Below are positions 31,301 through 40,255 of a stretch of DNA of 54,763 nucleotides, piece after piece. A program made the position numbers and the translations under genes. Within the stretch, counting starts at the first letter, position 1. Each line of letters begins with the position of its first letter. The notes beneath the pieces are model-generated. The model did not search any database and was not told where the DNA came from. It was given only the letters and a program-made list of their open reading frames with translations. The DNA comes from a virus. The stretch lies in the IMG/VR virus record IMGVR_UViG_3300028394_000094, positions 1 through 54,763 of that record, one strand, 5' to 3'.

Positions 31301-33172
31301 TATCTGGTCATCTGGGTTAGCCATATCTAAACCAAGTAGTTGTTTGTAATATCCTGACTGTGGTTTGAGACCAGTGTTTTTTAATGTTTCTGCATCAAGC
31401 ACAGTACTAATTTGCGGTTGCTGATATGTTAAATCTTCTTGCAAACTTTGCGTTTGCCCTTGGCGAATACCTTCTGTACGGGAAGGACGACCACGCTCAC
31501 CAAACAAGTCAGACTGCTGTTGAGCTGCAGGAGCACCGTTAGCTGTTGGCGGTCTAAAAGTTTTTTGTTCCGGAAGCAATCCGGCAAGATTAAGTTGTTG
31601 TTGGGCTTGAGATTGCCGTGCAATTTTTTCTACTTGGGCTTGCTTCTCTTGTACGGCTTGTTGATGCGCTAAATTAATTTCACGTAGTTTCTGTGCCGCT
31701 TGTAATTGCTCAGAAATCTGAGTACTAGGCTTGGCTTCCGGCGCAGGAGGCGCAAACTGTAATACACCTTGACGAGAGTTTGCTATACGAGGGTCAGCTA
31801 CTTCACCACTTTCAACAGAATACATTTTATCGTTCTGTTGTTCTGCACGGGCTTGTTCATAAGCTTGTCTAGTTGCTTGTGCAGGGGGCATACCTTTACT
31901 AACAAACTCTTCAAATAACTCCCGTGTACGTTGTGCTAAAGGGTCAACTTCTTTTGGTGCAGCTTGAGGAGGCTTTTGCTCTAAGTTTTTATAAAACCCT
32001 AACAAGTCAGGCTGCTGAGTTTCAAATGCGCTTTTTTCCCCAGCTGGAGGTTGATTAATTTGTGCTGGTGGTTGTACTGGTGGCTGCTGGGCTTTCTGTG
32101 CTGCAATATTAGCTAGTCTATCGGCTTTAACTTGAGACGCTTCAACAGCTGCTCCCGGCGCACCAACAATACCACCGCCTATAGTACCTTTAAACATACT
32201 AGTAATAATACGGTCTATGTTCTCAGGCGAGAAAAATGGGTCTTTACTTCCAGCTAATTGACTGGCAAAAATTTGTAATGAATCTTGCGCACCTTCAGTT
32301 AACCCTTCTCCTAAAGCTGTTGTACCTAATGCTTTACCAAATTCTTTTTTCCAAGTAGTAGGAACTACGCTGGATTTTTTAAGCATCTCTTCAGCTAATT
32401 TGGCTTTGCCTGCAGAACCAAGCTGACTTAAAAGTTTTGAAGGTAGATATGTATCAAGAGCCGCAACTAAAGAACCTATAGTAAGTGCAAGGTCAGGTCT
32501 TAATTCTCCAGTATCTTCATAAATACCTTGAAGCGTATCAGGTATATTTATACCAGCAGAAGCTGCGCCGAGTCCAATTTTACCGCCCAACTCTTTAGCG
32601 GACTTCTCAGCCAATGCACCTGTAACTTGTTTATTTATAACTTCTCTAGCTGCAGATAACTCAATACCTTTTCTAGCAGCTAATTTTCCAGCTAAACCCT
32701 CAACAACTTCTGCCGTACCTCTTCTTGCAAGCGCACCTGCACCAAATGAACCTGTTAACAAACTAGCAACAAATGCCGCTACATCTGGACCAAGTTCACC
32801 TAAAGTCTCGGCTCCAGCACCAAGAAAATTACCAAAACTGTCTACTTGTTTATAAGATTTAAATGCAGTTGGATTAGCTTGTTCAGCTTTCTGCATCCGT
32901 TCTTTATACTCGTCTAATTGTTGTTTGGCATAATCATCAGCACCGATAATAGAACCGCCCAAAGCAGGGAGTAGGTCAAGTGCTGTACCTTTAAGTCCTT
33001 CTAAAGAACGCTGGAACCCACTAGAAACTAACGCACCCAAACCTTGTTCTCTGTAATCAACAGGGGCAACCGCATATCTATCTCGGATTGCCCGAGCACT
33101 AGCCATTACTTCTTCATTAGTGCCGTCAGGAACCTCAACAATTCCTACCCCATCAATTTGAACTCTAGCCAT
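25391..33172 (-). CDS. Giant polyvalent/internal virion protein with GHKL ATPase and zincin motifs (2593 aa)
   Basis: The last and largest late gene. The N-terminal part has small-residue hydrophobic stretches (VAAFVASLLTGSFGAGAL), then a long Gln/Pro/Lys-rich region. Around 930-1010 it has a GHKL (Hsp90/MutL-type) ATPase: KELIQNSFDAIKE (932 on), DNGTGM (971-976), GSLG (1000-1003). A zincin motif MIHELAH follows, with HELAH at 1504-1508. The rest is long and helical, with VLFMYKGYGVSMY near the end. Its size and place resemble phage polyvalent proteins and ejected internal proteins that enter the cell with DNA. Ejection is inferred; the motifs are plain. Confidence 0.85.
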   Translation of the reverse strand: MARVQIDGVGIVEVPDGTNEEVMASARAIRDRYAVAPVDYREQGLGALVSSGFQRSLEGLKGTALDLLPALGGSIIGADDYAKQQLDEYKERMQKAEQANPTAFKSYKQVDSFGNFLGAGAETLGELGPDVAAFVASLLTGSFGAGALARRGTAEVVEGLAGKLAARKGIELSAAREVINKQVTGALAEKSAKELGGKIGLGAASAGINIPDTLQGIYEDTGELRPDLALTIGSLVAALDTYLPSKLLSQLGSAGKAKLAEEMLKKSSVVPTTWKKEFGKALGTTALGEGLTEGAQDSLQIFASQLAGSKDPFFSPENIDRIITSMFKGTIGGGIVGAPGAAVEASQVKADRLANIAAQKAQQPPVQPPAQINQPPAGEKSAFETQQPDLLGFYKNLEQKPPQAAPKEVDPLAQRTRELFEEFVSKGMPPAQATRQAYEQARAEQQNDKMYSVESGEVADPRIANSRQGVLQFAPPAPEAKPSTQISEQLQAAQKLREINLAHQQAVQEKQAQVEKIARQSQAQQQLNLAGLLPEQKTFRPPTANGAPAAQQQSDLFGERGRPSRTEGIRQGQTQSLQEDLTYQQPQISTVLDAETLKNTGLKPQSGYYKQLLGLDMANPDDQIKLGQVLTAARQNTRMNQAPIEFLRNQAFTELAKQQSLPLTEAPRGTKPAATVSRPNGKSVPVPNRPAPAAGRPAPIKPAGVGVFENVATGLGAGEAVQSSALKPPVKKPLTDMEKALLQAERNLNKDEAKGKDVSKARKELAEERAKLAEPKPKTEEKAEPKVVKAPETIEGLERQIKNNNDYLETIKDPKQKLEIQRENFKFKQQLTELKDITGKREFDKIKNEIIKLAEAGEITDADVGRMLEALESGESYEQSVKNATQALDNIRSNKLFQIIKSTPGVNVGRLAKLIGPKLYGNPDYIATVSIKELIQNSFDAIKEGLELGDITNGEISITMNESDRSITILDNGTGMEAAVLGKEFLQIAGTKKGTTRPSGSLGIAKMLFLFANKELKVTTLKNNKVSVLDTTGETLYEALDDPSFAPDINVEKPTAADLKMFPEGHGTHIRITIPETYINSSTGEETKIDFDGDLYYHKVLMYSPLFDNIEVKFNNKILNIGKNFDIDEYTTFANANFNWGTARIYVTKNQQKKYGNNTHILSNGLWQFSTKIKTNPMDYLSDPIGREFYIDVVPKVKAEDPGYPFELSRQSFSKVAQEDFEKIFNYISVLYRQIDFTSDALDFGYVQYLEPSMIGSKIKVTAKEKIEPKGPEKTAASAINLGDEVKVENGQLIVNGRKIPELNTKDLESVFIDTDSLKVDQSTIKNDKVMLHDNLEIPIERTKAEIKADIDKFQQEMDALDKQVDATYEKDDWESKEQEKLRENLRNEKYAIREKRDKADDELNGFGLTVYSSITDIARYKFGDRFDKFMYEIGDVFKDLRDAVAKHLNYKDLKKEGIGISFDKEYRGVSIRIPFIGLFVNPALPEFSDVTRAAYGTFGTMIHELAHHKVRSHDAAFPAEMQKIILSLKATKGFDLNALENKLLKSFQDNEDIFVFINKEAKKNDARSIGKQFTDGSQQTATGDVPSDMVKSGDKRERPLAVSRNVKSRVEDVAAKQVFRGIPSKNTETVEKQQATLRNKPNVPGVTGEDAQSIFDGFIDKIANAPFMNQNRANALHEVLKKGVFGNALTAILSSLPVNVLGMEAERVGLKGATGIGKLIDEQSQYINGQNEKIEPLVRRAEAWVKQATPEMVKLFNSVVYGSTTSKADPTKEKTDYPEATQKDKTWDANYNKVKAEYNRLSGSGKKLYVDMRNAYSATYNEIVRAINERIETFSVDDTIKAKIKSDIMAKLVAQGKIEPYFALTRKGNYWLSYNMRDKSGQVETYIEAFEYERARTRAIEELKKEGASNIEQFSKLAEYQYTRAPSGSFVNKVLQVLESNKPKLPDNATANQKEKHKAALEKYEENSEEVMRLYISTLPETSFAQSFRKRQNVLGYKEDAVEALRDRLYSTTQQVGRMIYGAKINKLMSDMKTLSKAMTKGTDAKDNKLVNEYIKIFEKHIAANSANNNNIITKTANLVNTLTFNYQLGFNVSSAVVQLAQLPMVVMPYLAGDHSWTDTIKEVGAARRAFFASGYAKTAEMIGSKEKVTGKAMPSMSNYDFDNAKLPAEIRRLKTLYDLAAGEGQLNRSSFYDVLEVDGRKNILNTINTTSGWAFHHADRMNREISLMAAYNLQLAKLHGKGIKGQAAEDAAARYAVDVAKLTNGNIAAGNAPLISKNALGKVLFMYKGYGVSMYYLLFKITRDALQNQDKEVKKAAMRQIAGIYGTAALFSGLQGVPMFGMAAMVYNLFADDDEDDFETATRKYIGEFVYKGLINEITGLDVAGRIGLSDLIFRTNPTSQSATFQDAFLQTFGGPAYGAGSKIMRGLSKIQEGNIERGIEDILPSFLGNAMKSFRYGTEGATTMRGDPMIEDFSIFSIGAQALGFTPAELSLQQAINAKNKGIEKAILDEKNKLLQRYNISDRVGDVEAREEAKEKLMELNRKHPGLGINAETFERSSRAFLDASKRMVNGVQYSKKLEQEMLDNIAAYN

Positions 33173-33174
33173 AG

Positions 33175-34800
33175 TTATTTAACTTGTTTTTTAGTTGCAA
33201 CAGCTCTTTCACCACGAAGATCACTAACATACCCATTGTATATGTCAGACTTAAATTTTTGTAAATCTTGAATTGCGCTATCATAATTTGCATTGCCGGG
33301 TTTTTTACCTATTCTAAGTTTTTCTTTTATTACATCTGCATTAGGTACAAAATCCCAAAATTCTGAATCTAATCTTGGTGAATTAACAAACTCGTTAATA
33401 TTTGTTTTAGCTTTTGTAATAGTTGATTCACTTAATGTAGTAGCACCTCTAAGATTACCAAGACCACCAGCACCAACATTAGCTGCTTTTTGATTTTGTG
33501 CTATGCCTGAAAGAGAATGGCTAGAAATAGTTGCTTGATCTTTTTGAACGTCTCTTGCAATTTTTTCTCTTTCATCAATATATTTTTTATAAGCTTCAAA
33601 ATTACCATTTTTAAAAGCAAACTCCGCTTTTCTATCAAGATTTTCAATCTCTTCTAATTTTAAAGATATAGCAATAGATTTTTCTCTGTTAGACGCATCA
33701 AGTGATCTTGCAGCACCACCTATATCAGTATCACTAAACCCTGCACCGGAACGTGCTCTTAACGCATCTTGTTTCATTAAACTAAGATTCTCATCCCAAG
33801 TACGGGGTCTATTATAAGATTTTTGAACTTCTTCTAATCGTGATGTACTTGTTTTAGGTAGCGCATTTAAACCACGCTTTTCTTTTTCGGCTTCTAGTTC
33901 TTCCATAGTTGGTACACTTGGTGGTTTTTGTTCAGTGTATTTATATATGTTATCTAGTGTTCTTCTTACGTCTTTATCTACTGCTGGAGCACCACCCCCA
34001 CCACCGGAGGGACCGCTAGGTAATATTTTTATATTTGCATTGGGGTCTTCAGTAGTTTGGGTGGTTATCTTTTGCCCCGAACCAGTATCTATACCTTGTT
34101 GCTCTTCTTTAGATAATTTAGAAGGAGGTTGAGTAAAATATTTATATATTGGTTTAGCTGCTGCTGCCGCCGCCGACCCTGCTACCCCCGCTGGACCAAG
34201 CGCTAGTCCTTCTAGTATAGAAGCAATTGTAGGATTATCTCTTTTAAAATTATGAAGTCTATTTCCAAAACTATCTAAGTCTTCTCTAAACGCAGACCTT
34301 GGTTTTGGTTCCGGTACTTGACTTTCATCTGTACCATCAAAGTGTACTACTCCACCGTGAGCATAGTCACTACGTCTAAACATATCAGGACGCATAGGTA
34401 ACTGCATTAACCCACCATTAGCTGCGGCTACTGGTTTAGGAGGCATTTGTGGCATCTGAGGCGGTGCTTGAGGAGGCATCTGTCCACCTTGTGGTGGGGG
34501 TGCTCCCGGCGACATACCTTGGGCTATACCTTGTGGTGGTGCCGGTGGTTTTTGTGCCATTTGGGCTGTTTGCTGCAAAACCGTTGGTGTATTATCGTTA
34601 GCACCTTGCGCTTGCTGGTTTTGTACCAAACGACTGCGCCTAGAAATTTCTCCTAGTGCTATATATCCGGGGATAGATGGTTCCAACCCTGTGGCATATT
34701 GTTGTAGTTTAGCTATGTCAATAGTGGGGTCTTGCAATCTTCTTTTGATTGCATCTAGTTCCGCAGGAGTAGTCGGTATAGGAGATGTAGAAATAGCCAT
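33175..34800 (-). CDS. Pro/Gln-rich virion-associated protein (541 aa)
   Basis: The N-terminal part is helical (LDAIKRRLQDPTIDIAKLQQ), followed by a Pro/Gln/Met-rich low-complexity block and two Gly-Gly motifs (NGGLMQLPMR; AHGGVVHFDG). A helical C-terminal half follows (LEEIENLDRKAEFAFKNGNF). Position and composition suit an internal or ejected virion protein packed with its large neighbours. No enzyme motif is seen. Two bases separate it from the giant gene. Confidence 0.65.
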   Translation of the reverse strand: MAISTSPIPTTPAELDAIKRRLQDPTIDIAKLQQYATGLEPSIPGYIALGEISRRSRLVQNQQAQGANDNTPTVLQQTAQMAQKPPAPPQGIAQGMSPGAPPPQGGQMPPQAPPQMPQMPPKPVAAANGGLMQLPMRPDMFRRSDYAHGGVVHFDGTDESQVPEPKPRSAFREDLDSFGNRLHNFKRDNPTIASILEGLALGPAGVAGSAAAAAAKPIYKYFTQPPSKLSKEEQQGIDTGSGQKITTQTTEDPNANIKILPSGPSGGGGGAPAVDKDVRRTLDNIYKYTEQKPPSVPTMEELEAEKEKRGLNALPKTSTSRLEEVQKSYNRPRTWDENLSLMKQDALRARSGAGFSDTDIGGAARSLDASNREKSIAISLKLEEIENLDRKAEFAFKNGNFEAYKKYIDEREKIARDVQKDQATISSHSLSGIAQNQKAANVGAGGLGNLRGATTLSESTITKAKTNINEFVNSPRLDSEFWDFVPNADVIKEKLRIGKKPGNANYDSAIQDLQKFKSDIYNGYVSDLRGERAVATKKQVK

Positions 34801-34810
34801 AGTTTATCCT

Positions 34811-35773
34811 TTAAGGCTTTGCGGGTGTAGTTGTAGACGCAGTTGCATTTTTAAACCAATCAGGGAACATCCCTTTAAGCAGGTCTATTGTATTACCCCC
34901 ACCGGTTACAGCCGAGTTAAACAGCGTTTGCGGCGCAGTGTAGTAGTTCTGCGTAGTAATTGGTAAACCTTGCAACAACGATTGCTGAAACTTAAGTTGA
35001 TTCTGTGGGTAAGCACGTTCCTCTTCAAACTGCTGTCTAGCAGCGTTATCGGCTTGTTGTTGCATATCTCGTTGTGCCGCACCAGCAGTAGACTGTGCGC
35101 CTAGGTTAGCTAAATTAGCTTGATTCTGTGTATTTGCTAATGAACCAATACCTTGTTGTGCTTGTAGCGCACGGTTCTGCTCGGCGTTATATTGTTGTTG
35201 AGCGTTGTTATAGGCTGTGTTGTATCCTTGACCGGTAATACTTGCTAAGTTTGTACCCAAATTACGCTGGGTTTCTGCATCCATAATAGCTTGTCTACCT
35301 CCACCATATGCCCCAGCACCAGCCAACTTAGAAGAATTTTGCATCTGTGTAATTTGAGATTGACGGCGAGCTTCTTCAAGCTGCGGGTTTAAAGACATTT
35401 GCAAATACGGGTTCATATACTGCTGGGCTTGTTGTGTACCAAAAGTATTATTAGCAATATTCTGCATACCTGTTTGTGCAGTACCAAATCCACTTGGCAT
35501 AGTTAACGAGCCGATACCAGAAAACGCTTTATTCTGTAAGTCTGAAGGACCCGCTACTAACTGTCCTGTATACGCTTGATACGGAGTAGAAGCAAGAGCT
35601 TGCCCTTTAGCCAGCATATCACTAACATAAGGCGCAGCATAATTAGATACCGTAGATTCCTGTGAAGTAATATTAGGAATGGTATTAGTTGCTGCCCCCG
35701 CCGCAGTTAACGGATTAGTAGCTGTCGGGGTAGGTGTTGTAGCTGTAGTTATAGGAGTAGTTGGGTCTGCCAT
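34811..35773 (-). CDS. Gln/Ala-rich ejection-type virion protein (320 aa)
   Basis: A Thr/Pro-rich start, then a helical Ala/Gln/Asn-rich body (PQLEEARRQSQITQMQ, AGAGAYGGGRQAIM, NAQQQYNAEQNRALQAQQ). The GAYGGGRQAI phrase occurs in many podovirus internal proteins that line the core or are ejected. The composition is like T7 gp14 or P22 gp7-type proteins, though no direct homology can be claimed. It is in series with the other large virion genes. Confidence 0.65.
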   Translation of the reverse strand: MADPTTPITTATTPTPTATNPLTAAGAATNTIPNITSQESTVSNYAAPYVSDMLAKGQALASTPYQAYTGQLVAGPSDLQNKAFSGIGSLTMPSGFGTAQTGMQNIANNTFGTQQAQQYMNPYLQMSLNPQLEEARRQSQITQMQNSSKLAGAGAYGGGRQAIMDAETQRNLGTNLASITGQGYNTAYNNAQQQYNAEQNRALQAQQGIGSLANTQNQANLANLGAQSTAGAAQRDMQQQADNAARQQFEEERAYPQNQLKFQQSLLQGLPITTQNYYTAPQTLFNSAVTGGGNTIDLLKGMFPDWFKNATASTTTPAKP

Positions 35774-35782
35774 AATTATTCC

Positions 35783-37285
35783 TTATCGGGGCATCAATTT
35801 CTGAGGGTTAATCTTTTTACCTTGCATCGCTTTACCGGTACGGGCTTTTCTAACTCTAGCCATCATATCGTATAACACTTTAGCACCTGCATCGCTAGAC
35901 CCATTACCTAAATGAGACACTACATCAGCAGGTATCACAAACTCATCTGTGGCTAATCTTGCGGGTTGTTTGCCAGCAATTGATGCCGGAATAGAATCAG
36001 ACATACCATCGCCCGGTCCTTTTAACATTCTACCCCCAGCAGCGTGAGTATAGCCACCTAAATCTGATAAACCACCATAAGCATACATAAGCACAGGGTT
36101 TTGTTCTAACGGTATATTAGCTAACCCACCTCCAGCAAATATAGGACCGTTATACTTCGGAGGTATTGGTAAGTCGGCGGGCATACTCCCACCCCCTACT
36201 GGCGTAGGTATCATGGGTATTGTTGCTCGGGGTTCTTCGTATTGTGGTGGATATGTAACTCGACCATTTTTATCTACTTCAGGTTCCATCATGTAATACG
36301 GAATATCTTTTCTATAGTTGTAGTTTATTTTTGGTTCTTGAGGTATTGGTTTTGGTTCTTGAGGTGGATAATCAGGTTGCCGTCCAACATCCATTGGAAA
36401 CGGTTGTGGTTCCGGAAATTCGTAAATAGGTTGTGGCGGTCTTGGTCTTCCTGTTTCATCAACACGGCTTGGTTCTTCAGGTTTTGGTTTTCTTAAACCT
36501 TCTAATCCACCACCTGTTACATTTACAGGTAAGTTTTGTGGTTCAGGAGTATTTGTATAAGTTGTTGGACTAAAGTATCGTTGTCCTTGTCCTGTGGCAG
36601 CACCTATAGGTTGGGTAATTTGCTGTCTATTAGCAACTAAAGGTGTAGGTGCGTCTTTTAATCCACGAGTACCTTCATCACCCTGCCGTCTATTTAACAT
36701 CCCAATAATTGCACCAATAGCTGGTGCTACGGGAGATACCTTACCATCGGGGGCGAATACACTTTTTAAAAACCCAGTAACACTTTCAGCATCTTTAGCT
36801 TTTTTAAAGTCTAAAAGACCTTGTGGAGAGGCTGGGGTTTGACTAAGTATTGAGCCGTCAGGTTTAAATGTAGTAGTACTACCATTTACATTCCTGCTTG
36901 TTATTGTTCCATCTGGGTTTTTAACTTGTATAGAACCGGGCTGGTATCCAGTTTTTGTGTCTACCCCAGTACCAGTAATTAATTTACCGGTTTCGTCATA
37001 ACTAGCAACAACTTTACCATTTTCACCATATACGGTACTCGCCCCTGAATCATCAGTTGCTCTCCAAGTACCACTTTCTGGGTCATAGACTGCTGTTAAC
37101 GGCACTCCCGGAGGTGGAGAAGGTCCGGGTTCAGGAATTACAATAGGGTCTCGGTCAACATTTGTAGGGTCGTTTGGGTTGTAAACATAAGGGTCTTCCT
37201 CTTCATTAACAATTTCTGGACCGGTGTCATCTATATAGGGGTTATCAAGGTTAGTATCATCAAAATCACCACTGTCAATTACCAT
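35783..37285 (-). CDS. Virion protein with conserved GPGDGMSDSIPA C-terminus (500 aa)
   Basis: An acidic, Pro-rich start, a central part of repeated loops (NPDGTITSRNVNGSTTTF) and a Pro-rich linker. The C-terminus holds a recognisable block (GPGDGMSDSIPAS, ATDEFVIPADVVSHLGNG, SSDAGAKVLYDMM) seen in many phage virion proteins. Several GG motifs precede it (AGGGLANIP, AAGGRML). AGGAG is present upstream. It probably belongs to the internal/tail complex; the exact role is unknown. Confidence 0.68.
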   Translation of the reverse strand: MVIDSGDFDDTNLDNPYIDDTGPEIVNEEEDPYVYNPNDPTNVDRDPIVIPEPGPSPPPGVPLTAVYDPESGTWRATDDSGASTVYGENGKVVASYDETGKLITGTGVDTKTGYQPGSIQVKNPDGTITSRNVNGSTTTFKPDGSILSQTPASPQGLLDFKKAKDAESVTGFLKSVFAPDGKVSPVAPAIGAIIGMLNRRQGDEGTRGLKDAPTPLVANRQQITQPIGAATGQGQRYFSPTTYTNTPEPQNLPVNVTGGGLEGLRKPKPEEPSRVDETGRPRPPQPIYEFPEPQPFPMDVGRQPDYPPQEPKPIPQEPKINYNYRKDIPYYMMEPEVDKNGRVTYPPQYEEPRATIPMIPTPVGGGSMPADLPIPPKYNGPIFAGGGLANIPLEQNPVLMYAYGGLSDLGGYTHAAGGRMLKGPGDGMSDSIPASIAGKQPARLATDEFVIPADVVSHLGNGSSDAGAKVLYDMMARVRKARTGKAMQGKKINPQKLMPR

Positions 37286-37318
37286 AACTTTCTCCTGTTA
37301 AGAGTTTTTTATATTGTA

Positions 37319-40255
37319 TCATTTAGACCTTCTATTTTGTGTAGTTAAGCTTGCCAAACCATGTTTTTTAGGCTTTAAAGTTGCCAATCCACCTTTTTGC
37401 ATTGGTATTTGGTTATAAACTTGTGCGGCTAAATCTGGAGCACCCAATAAACTAGCCAGCATATACCAATTATTGTTGTACTGCACCGGTGGAGGTGTTG
37501 GTGTAGTAGGCTTAACAGGCGGAGGAGGGGGAGGAGTAATTGGCGGTAAAGTAACTATAGGTGGTTTAACAGGTGTAACCGGCTTGACAGGGGTAGGTGT
37601 AACCGGCTTGACAGGCGTAACGGGGGGTACTTTTGGTGTAAACCCTGATTTAGTGCGAGCCGTTAGTTCCGGCACACCCTTCTTTAAATAAAAGTTATAT
37701 TTCTCTTCCGGCGTAGATTCAGGAGGAGGTTCTTCTTCTTCTGATTCGGGCGGTTCTTCGGGATTATCCCACGGGTCGAACGGTGGGTCAACTTCAGGAT
37801 TGTCCCACGGGTCAAACGGTTTTACAGGTCCGGGCGGTTCTACTACAGGTCCGGGCGGTTCTACTATAGGTTCTTTTGTATCTGTTGCCTCAGTAGCCCC
37901 TATAGTATTACCATCCTTATCATAAGTAATAGTACTACCATCATCATTAGTAACAGTATATGTACCGTCAGAATTTTTAATTGCGCCGGATGGAGGTGTC
38001 CAAGTTGTTGGTTTTACATCAGGTCCGGGCGGGTCAATTACAGGTTCAAGAGTTTCTGTTTCATCTGTAGGTTCTATAGTTGTAACAGTACCATCATCAT
38101 TAATTAAATATCTAATCCCAGTTTTAGGGTCAAGAAGAGTACCGTCCGGTTGCCGTTCAACATCATCAGGAATTACATCAGTATCTTTAGGTTCAGGAGT
38201 AACGTCTGTGGGTTCTTCTTTTGGTTCAACAGGTCCCGTTGTTACTGTTGGGTTTACAACAGGAGTTAAGTCGGACACAGTACCTTCAGGAACAATCTTA
38301 CCGCTATTAGATACTACCCCAATAGTTCCATCTGCTAAGGTAACTTTAGTTCCCGGCGCAGCATCAGACATATCCCCAATTTGCGGACCGGCTGGTGTCA
38401 CAGGAGTAACAGGCGTAACAGGTTTAACTTCCTCGGCTAGTCTACGTCTTTCTGCTTCATCAGCTAATCTAACTCTTTCTGCTTCCTCGGCTAGTCTACG
38501 TCTTTCTGCTTCATCAGCTAATCTAACTCTTTCGGCTTCTTCAGCAGCTAATCTAATTCTTTCGGATTCTTTAGTTGCTTCCTCGGCTAATCTAATTCTT
38601 TCGGCTTCTTCAGCAGCTTGTTTATCTGCTAGTGCTTTAGCTTCTTCCGCTTGTTTTGCTTTTAATTCTTCTGCCGCTTTAGCGGCGGCTTCTTCAGCTG
38701 CTTTCTTTTCTTCTCTAGTTTTTGCTTCTTGCGCCTCTTTAGCAGCTAATTCTTCTGCTAGTCTCTTTTCTTCAGCGTGTTTATCCGCTAGTGCTTTGGC
38801 TTCTTCCTCTTGTTTTTTTGCTAAATCTTTAGCTGCTTTATCTTCCGCAATTGCCCTATCTTCCGCTTCTTGAGCCTCTGCAATTTTTCTAATTCTTTCT
38901 TCCTCAGCAGCTTTAGCTTCTTGGTCAGCTTTAATAGTTTTAGCGGCTTCTGCGGCAATTTGTTCTGCTAATTCTTTGCCATATTTGGCTTCTAATTCTT
39001 CATAAGATTTTAATTTATCTGCAAGGTCTGTAGCTAACTTCTGAGTTTCACTATTAAGATTATTAGCTGTTGTTTCTAGTTCTTTAAGTTTGTTAGTCTG
39101 GGTATCAAATTTATTAGATACTGTAGTTATATACCTGTCAACAAAACCGTTATATTGATCTACTTGACCAACATAAGCATCAGAATATATTTTAGCAACA
39201 TTTGCGGTACTACTTGCATTAGTTGCATGAGCAGCTGCTAATCTTTCTCGATTAGCTTTAAGTTGATCTTTAGTTTGTCCTTCAAATCTAAAGTCATCAT
39301 CAACTCCCTGCCATACAGGGTTTCCGTCATCATCTGTCCAACTTTTCTTTTCTTCAAATCTTGTATACGAACCGCCTTCGCCATCATCATATGTTTTTGT
39401 TCTAAACTGTTCAGGTGCTATTTTTGTTAACCATTCGTCAATGTGAGTAGAATTAAATTTTTCTTCTTCATAACCGGCAACGTGTCGGTTAGTCATGTCA
39501 GTATAATAAGTGGCTTGATCAAACATAAGTTTAACATTAGCATATATACTATTAGCGCCGCCAATATTTCTTTGTAATTCGTCCCAAGTTTTTGTAGCTT
39601 CACCTCTTAACTCGTTATACGCATTTCCTATTTCTTGAAGCGTTTCGCTCTTTTCGTAAATTTCACCCCATATATCGCCAACAGCGGTTGAAGCTTGTTG
39701 TAAACCATAAGTAGTTAAACTATTAGCAGTAGACTTAGCTATAGCATCACCAATACTTTTACCATTTATTATGGCAGTGGTAGCACCATTTACAGCATTT
39801 GTTATAACTTGAGTACTTAAATCTTTAGGGTCAAAAGTCATATTATTTTCTGCGGCAAAATCTCTAAACTGGTTCATTACTAAACCTTGCACAGACCCAG
39901 TAAATCCTGCTTTAAGAACTTGATCTAAAGGCTTACCTTGAATAGCTGCTGTAGCCGCCGATGCCGAGGCACTTGTTAAAACATTTGTCATTAAATCGCC
40001 ACCCATGTTTGCCGATGCGTAAGCTTGTACAACAGAAATACCAACCTGTTGAATACTGCCGTGCCCATTAGCATAACTTGTTGTTGACATAGCAACGGTT
40101 GGGGGTACTCCCACATACATTAAGGCAGCTACTTCAATTGCTTCTAACGGATGGGTTATATAAAACTTTGCTTGGCTAATAGTACTTTCAATAGTGTTAT
40201 GCACCATATCGTCAAAACTAGCAAAGAAGTTTCCAATTGCACCACCGCAACCCAT
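37319..40255 (-). CDS. Large coiled-coil internal virion protein (978 aa)
   Basis: The N-terminal third is Ala/Gly-rich and moderately hydrophobic (ALMYVGVPPTVAMSTTSYANG), reminiscent of proteins that line a channel or membrane. The middle is a long Glu/Ala/Lys coiled coil with an 18-residue repeat (AERVRLADEAERRRLAEE), encoded by a 54-bp DNA repeat at 38431-38538. The C-terminal third is Pro/Thr-rich (VKPVTP repeats) and ends with the GG motif QKGGLATL and GLASL. An ejected or core protein is inferred. It overlaps the next upstream gene by one base. Confidence 0.68.
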   Translation of the reverse strand: MGCGGAIGNFFASFDDMVHNTIESTISQAKFYITHPLEAIEVAALMYVGVPPTVAMSTTSYANGHGSIQQVGISVVQAYASANMGGDLMTNVLTSASASAATAAIQGKPLDQVLKAGFTGSVQGLVMNQFRDFAAENNMTFDPKDLSTQVITNAVNGATTAIINGKSIGDAIAKSTANSLTTYGLQQASTAVGDIWGEIYEKSETLQEIGNAYNELRGEATKTWDELQRNIGGANSIYANVKLMFDQATYYTDMTNRHVAGYEEEKFNSTHIDEWLTKIAPEQFRTKTYDDGEGGSYTRFEEKKSWTDDDGNPVWQGVDDDFRFEGQTKDQLKANRERLAAAHATNASSTANVAKIYSDAYVGQVDQYNGFVDRYITTVSNKFDTQTNKLKELETTANNLNSETQKLATDLADKLKSYEELEAKYGKELAEQIAAEAAKTIKADQEAKAAEEERIRKIAEAQEAEDRAIAEDKAAKDLAKKQEEEAKALADKHAEEKRLAEELAAKEAQEAKTREEKKAAEEAAAKAAEELKAKQAEEAKALADKQAAEEAERIRLAEEATKESERIRLAAEEAERVRLADEAERRRLAEEAERVRLADEAERRRLAEEVKPVTPVTPVTPAGPQIGDMSDAAPGTKVTLADGTIGVVSNSGKIVPEGTVSDLTPVVNPTVTTGPVEPKEEPTDVTPEPKDTDVIPDDVERQPDGTLLDPKTGIRYLINDDGTVTTIEPTDETETLEPVIDPPGPDVKPTTWTPPSGAIKNSDGTYTVTNDDGSTITYDKDGNTIGATEATDTKEPIVEPPGPVVEPPGPVKPFDPWDNPEVDPPFDPWDNPEEPPESEEEEPPPESTPEEKYNFYLKKGVPELTARTKSGFTPKVPPVTPVKPVTPTPVKPVTPVKPPIVTLPPITPPPPPPVKPTTPTPPPVQYNNNWYMLASLLGAPDLAAQVYNQIPMQKGGLATLKPKKHGLASLTTQNRRSK
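38431..38538. repeat. 54-bp tandem repeat inside the coiled-coil gene
   Basis: Two near-identical 54-bp units start at 38431 and 38485 (CCTCGGCTAGTCTACG...). They encode 18 residues of the Glu/Ala/Arg coiled coil. Similar shorter echoes continue to about 38650. The repeats would allow in-frame length change. Confidence 0.8.

Noticed and set aside
37473-38873. Long plus-strand frames of Gly/Thr and Ser/Ala-rich sequence opposite the coiled-coil gene
   Set aside because: They mirror the Pro/Thr and Glu/Ala repeats of the real minus-strand gene and have no ribosome sites.
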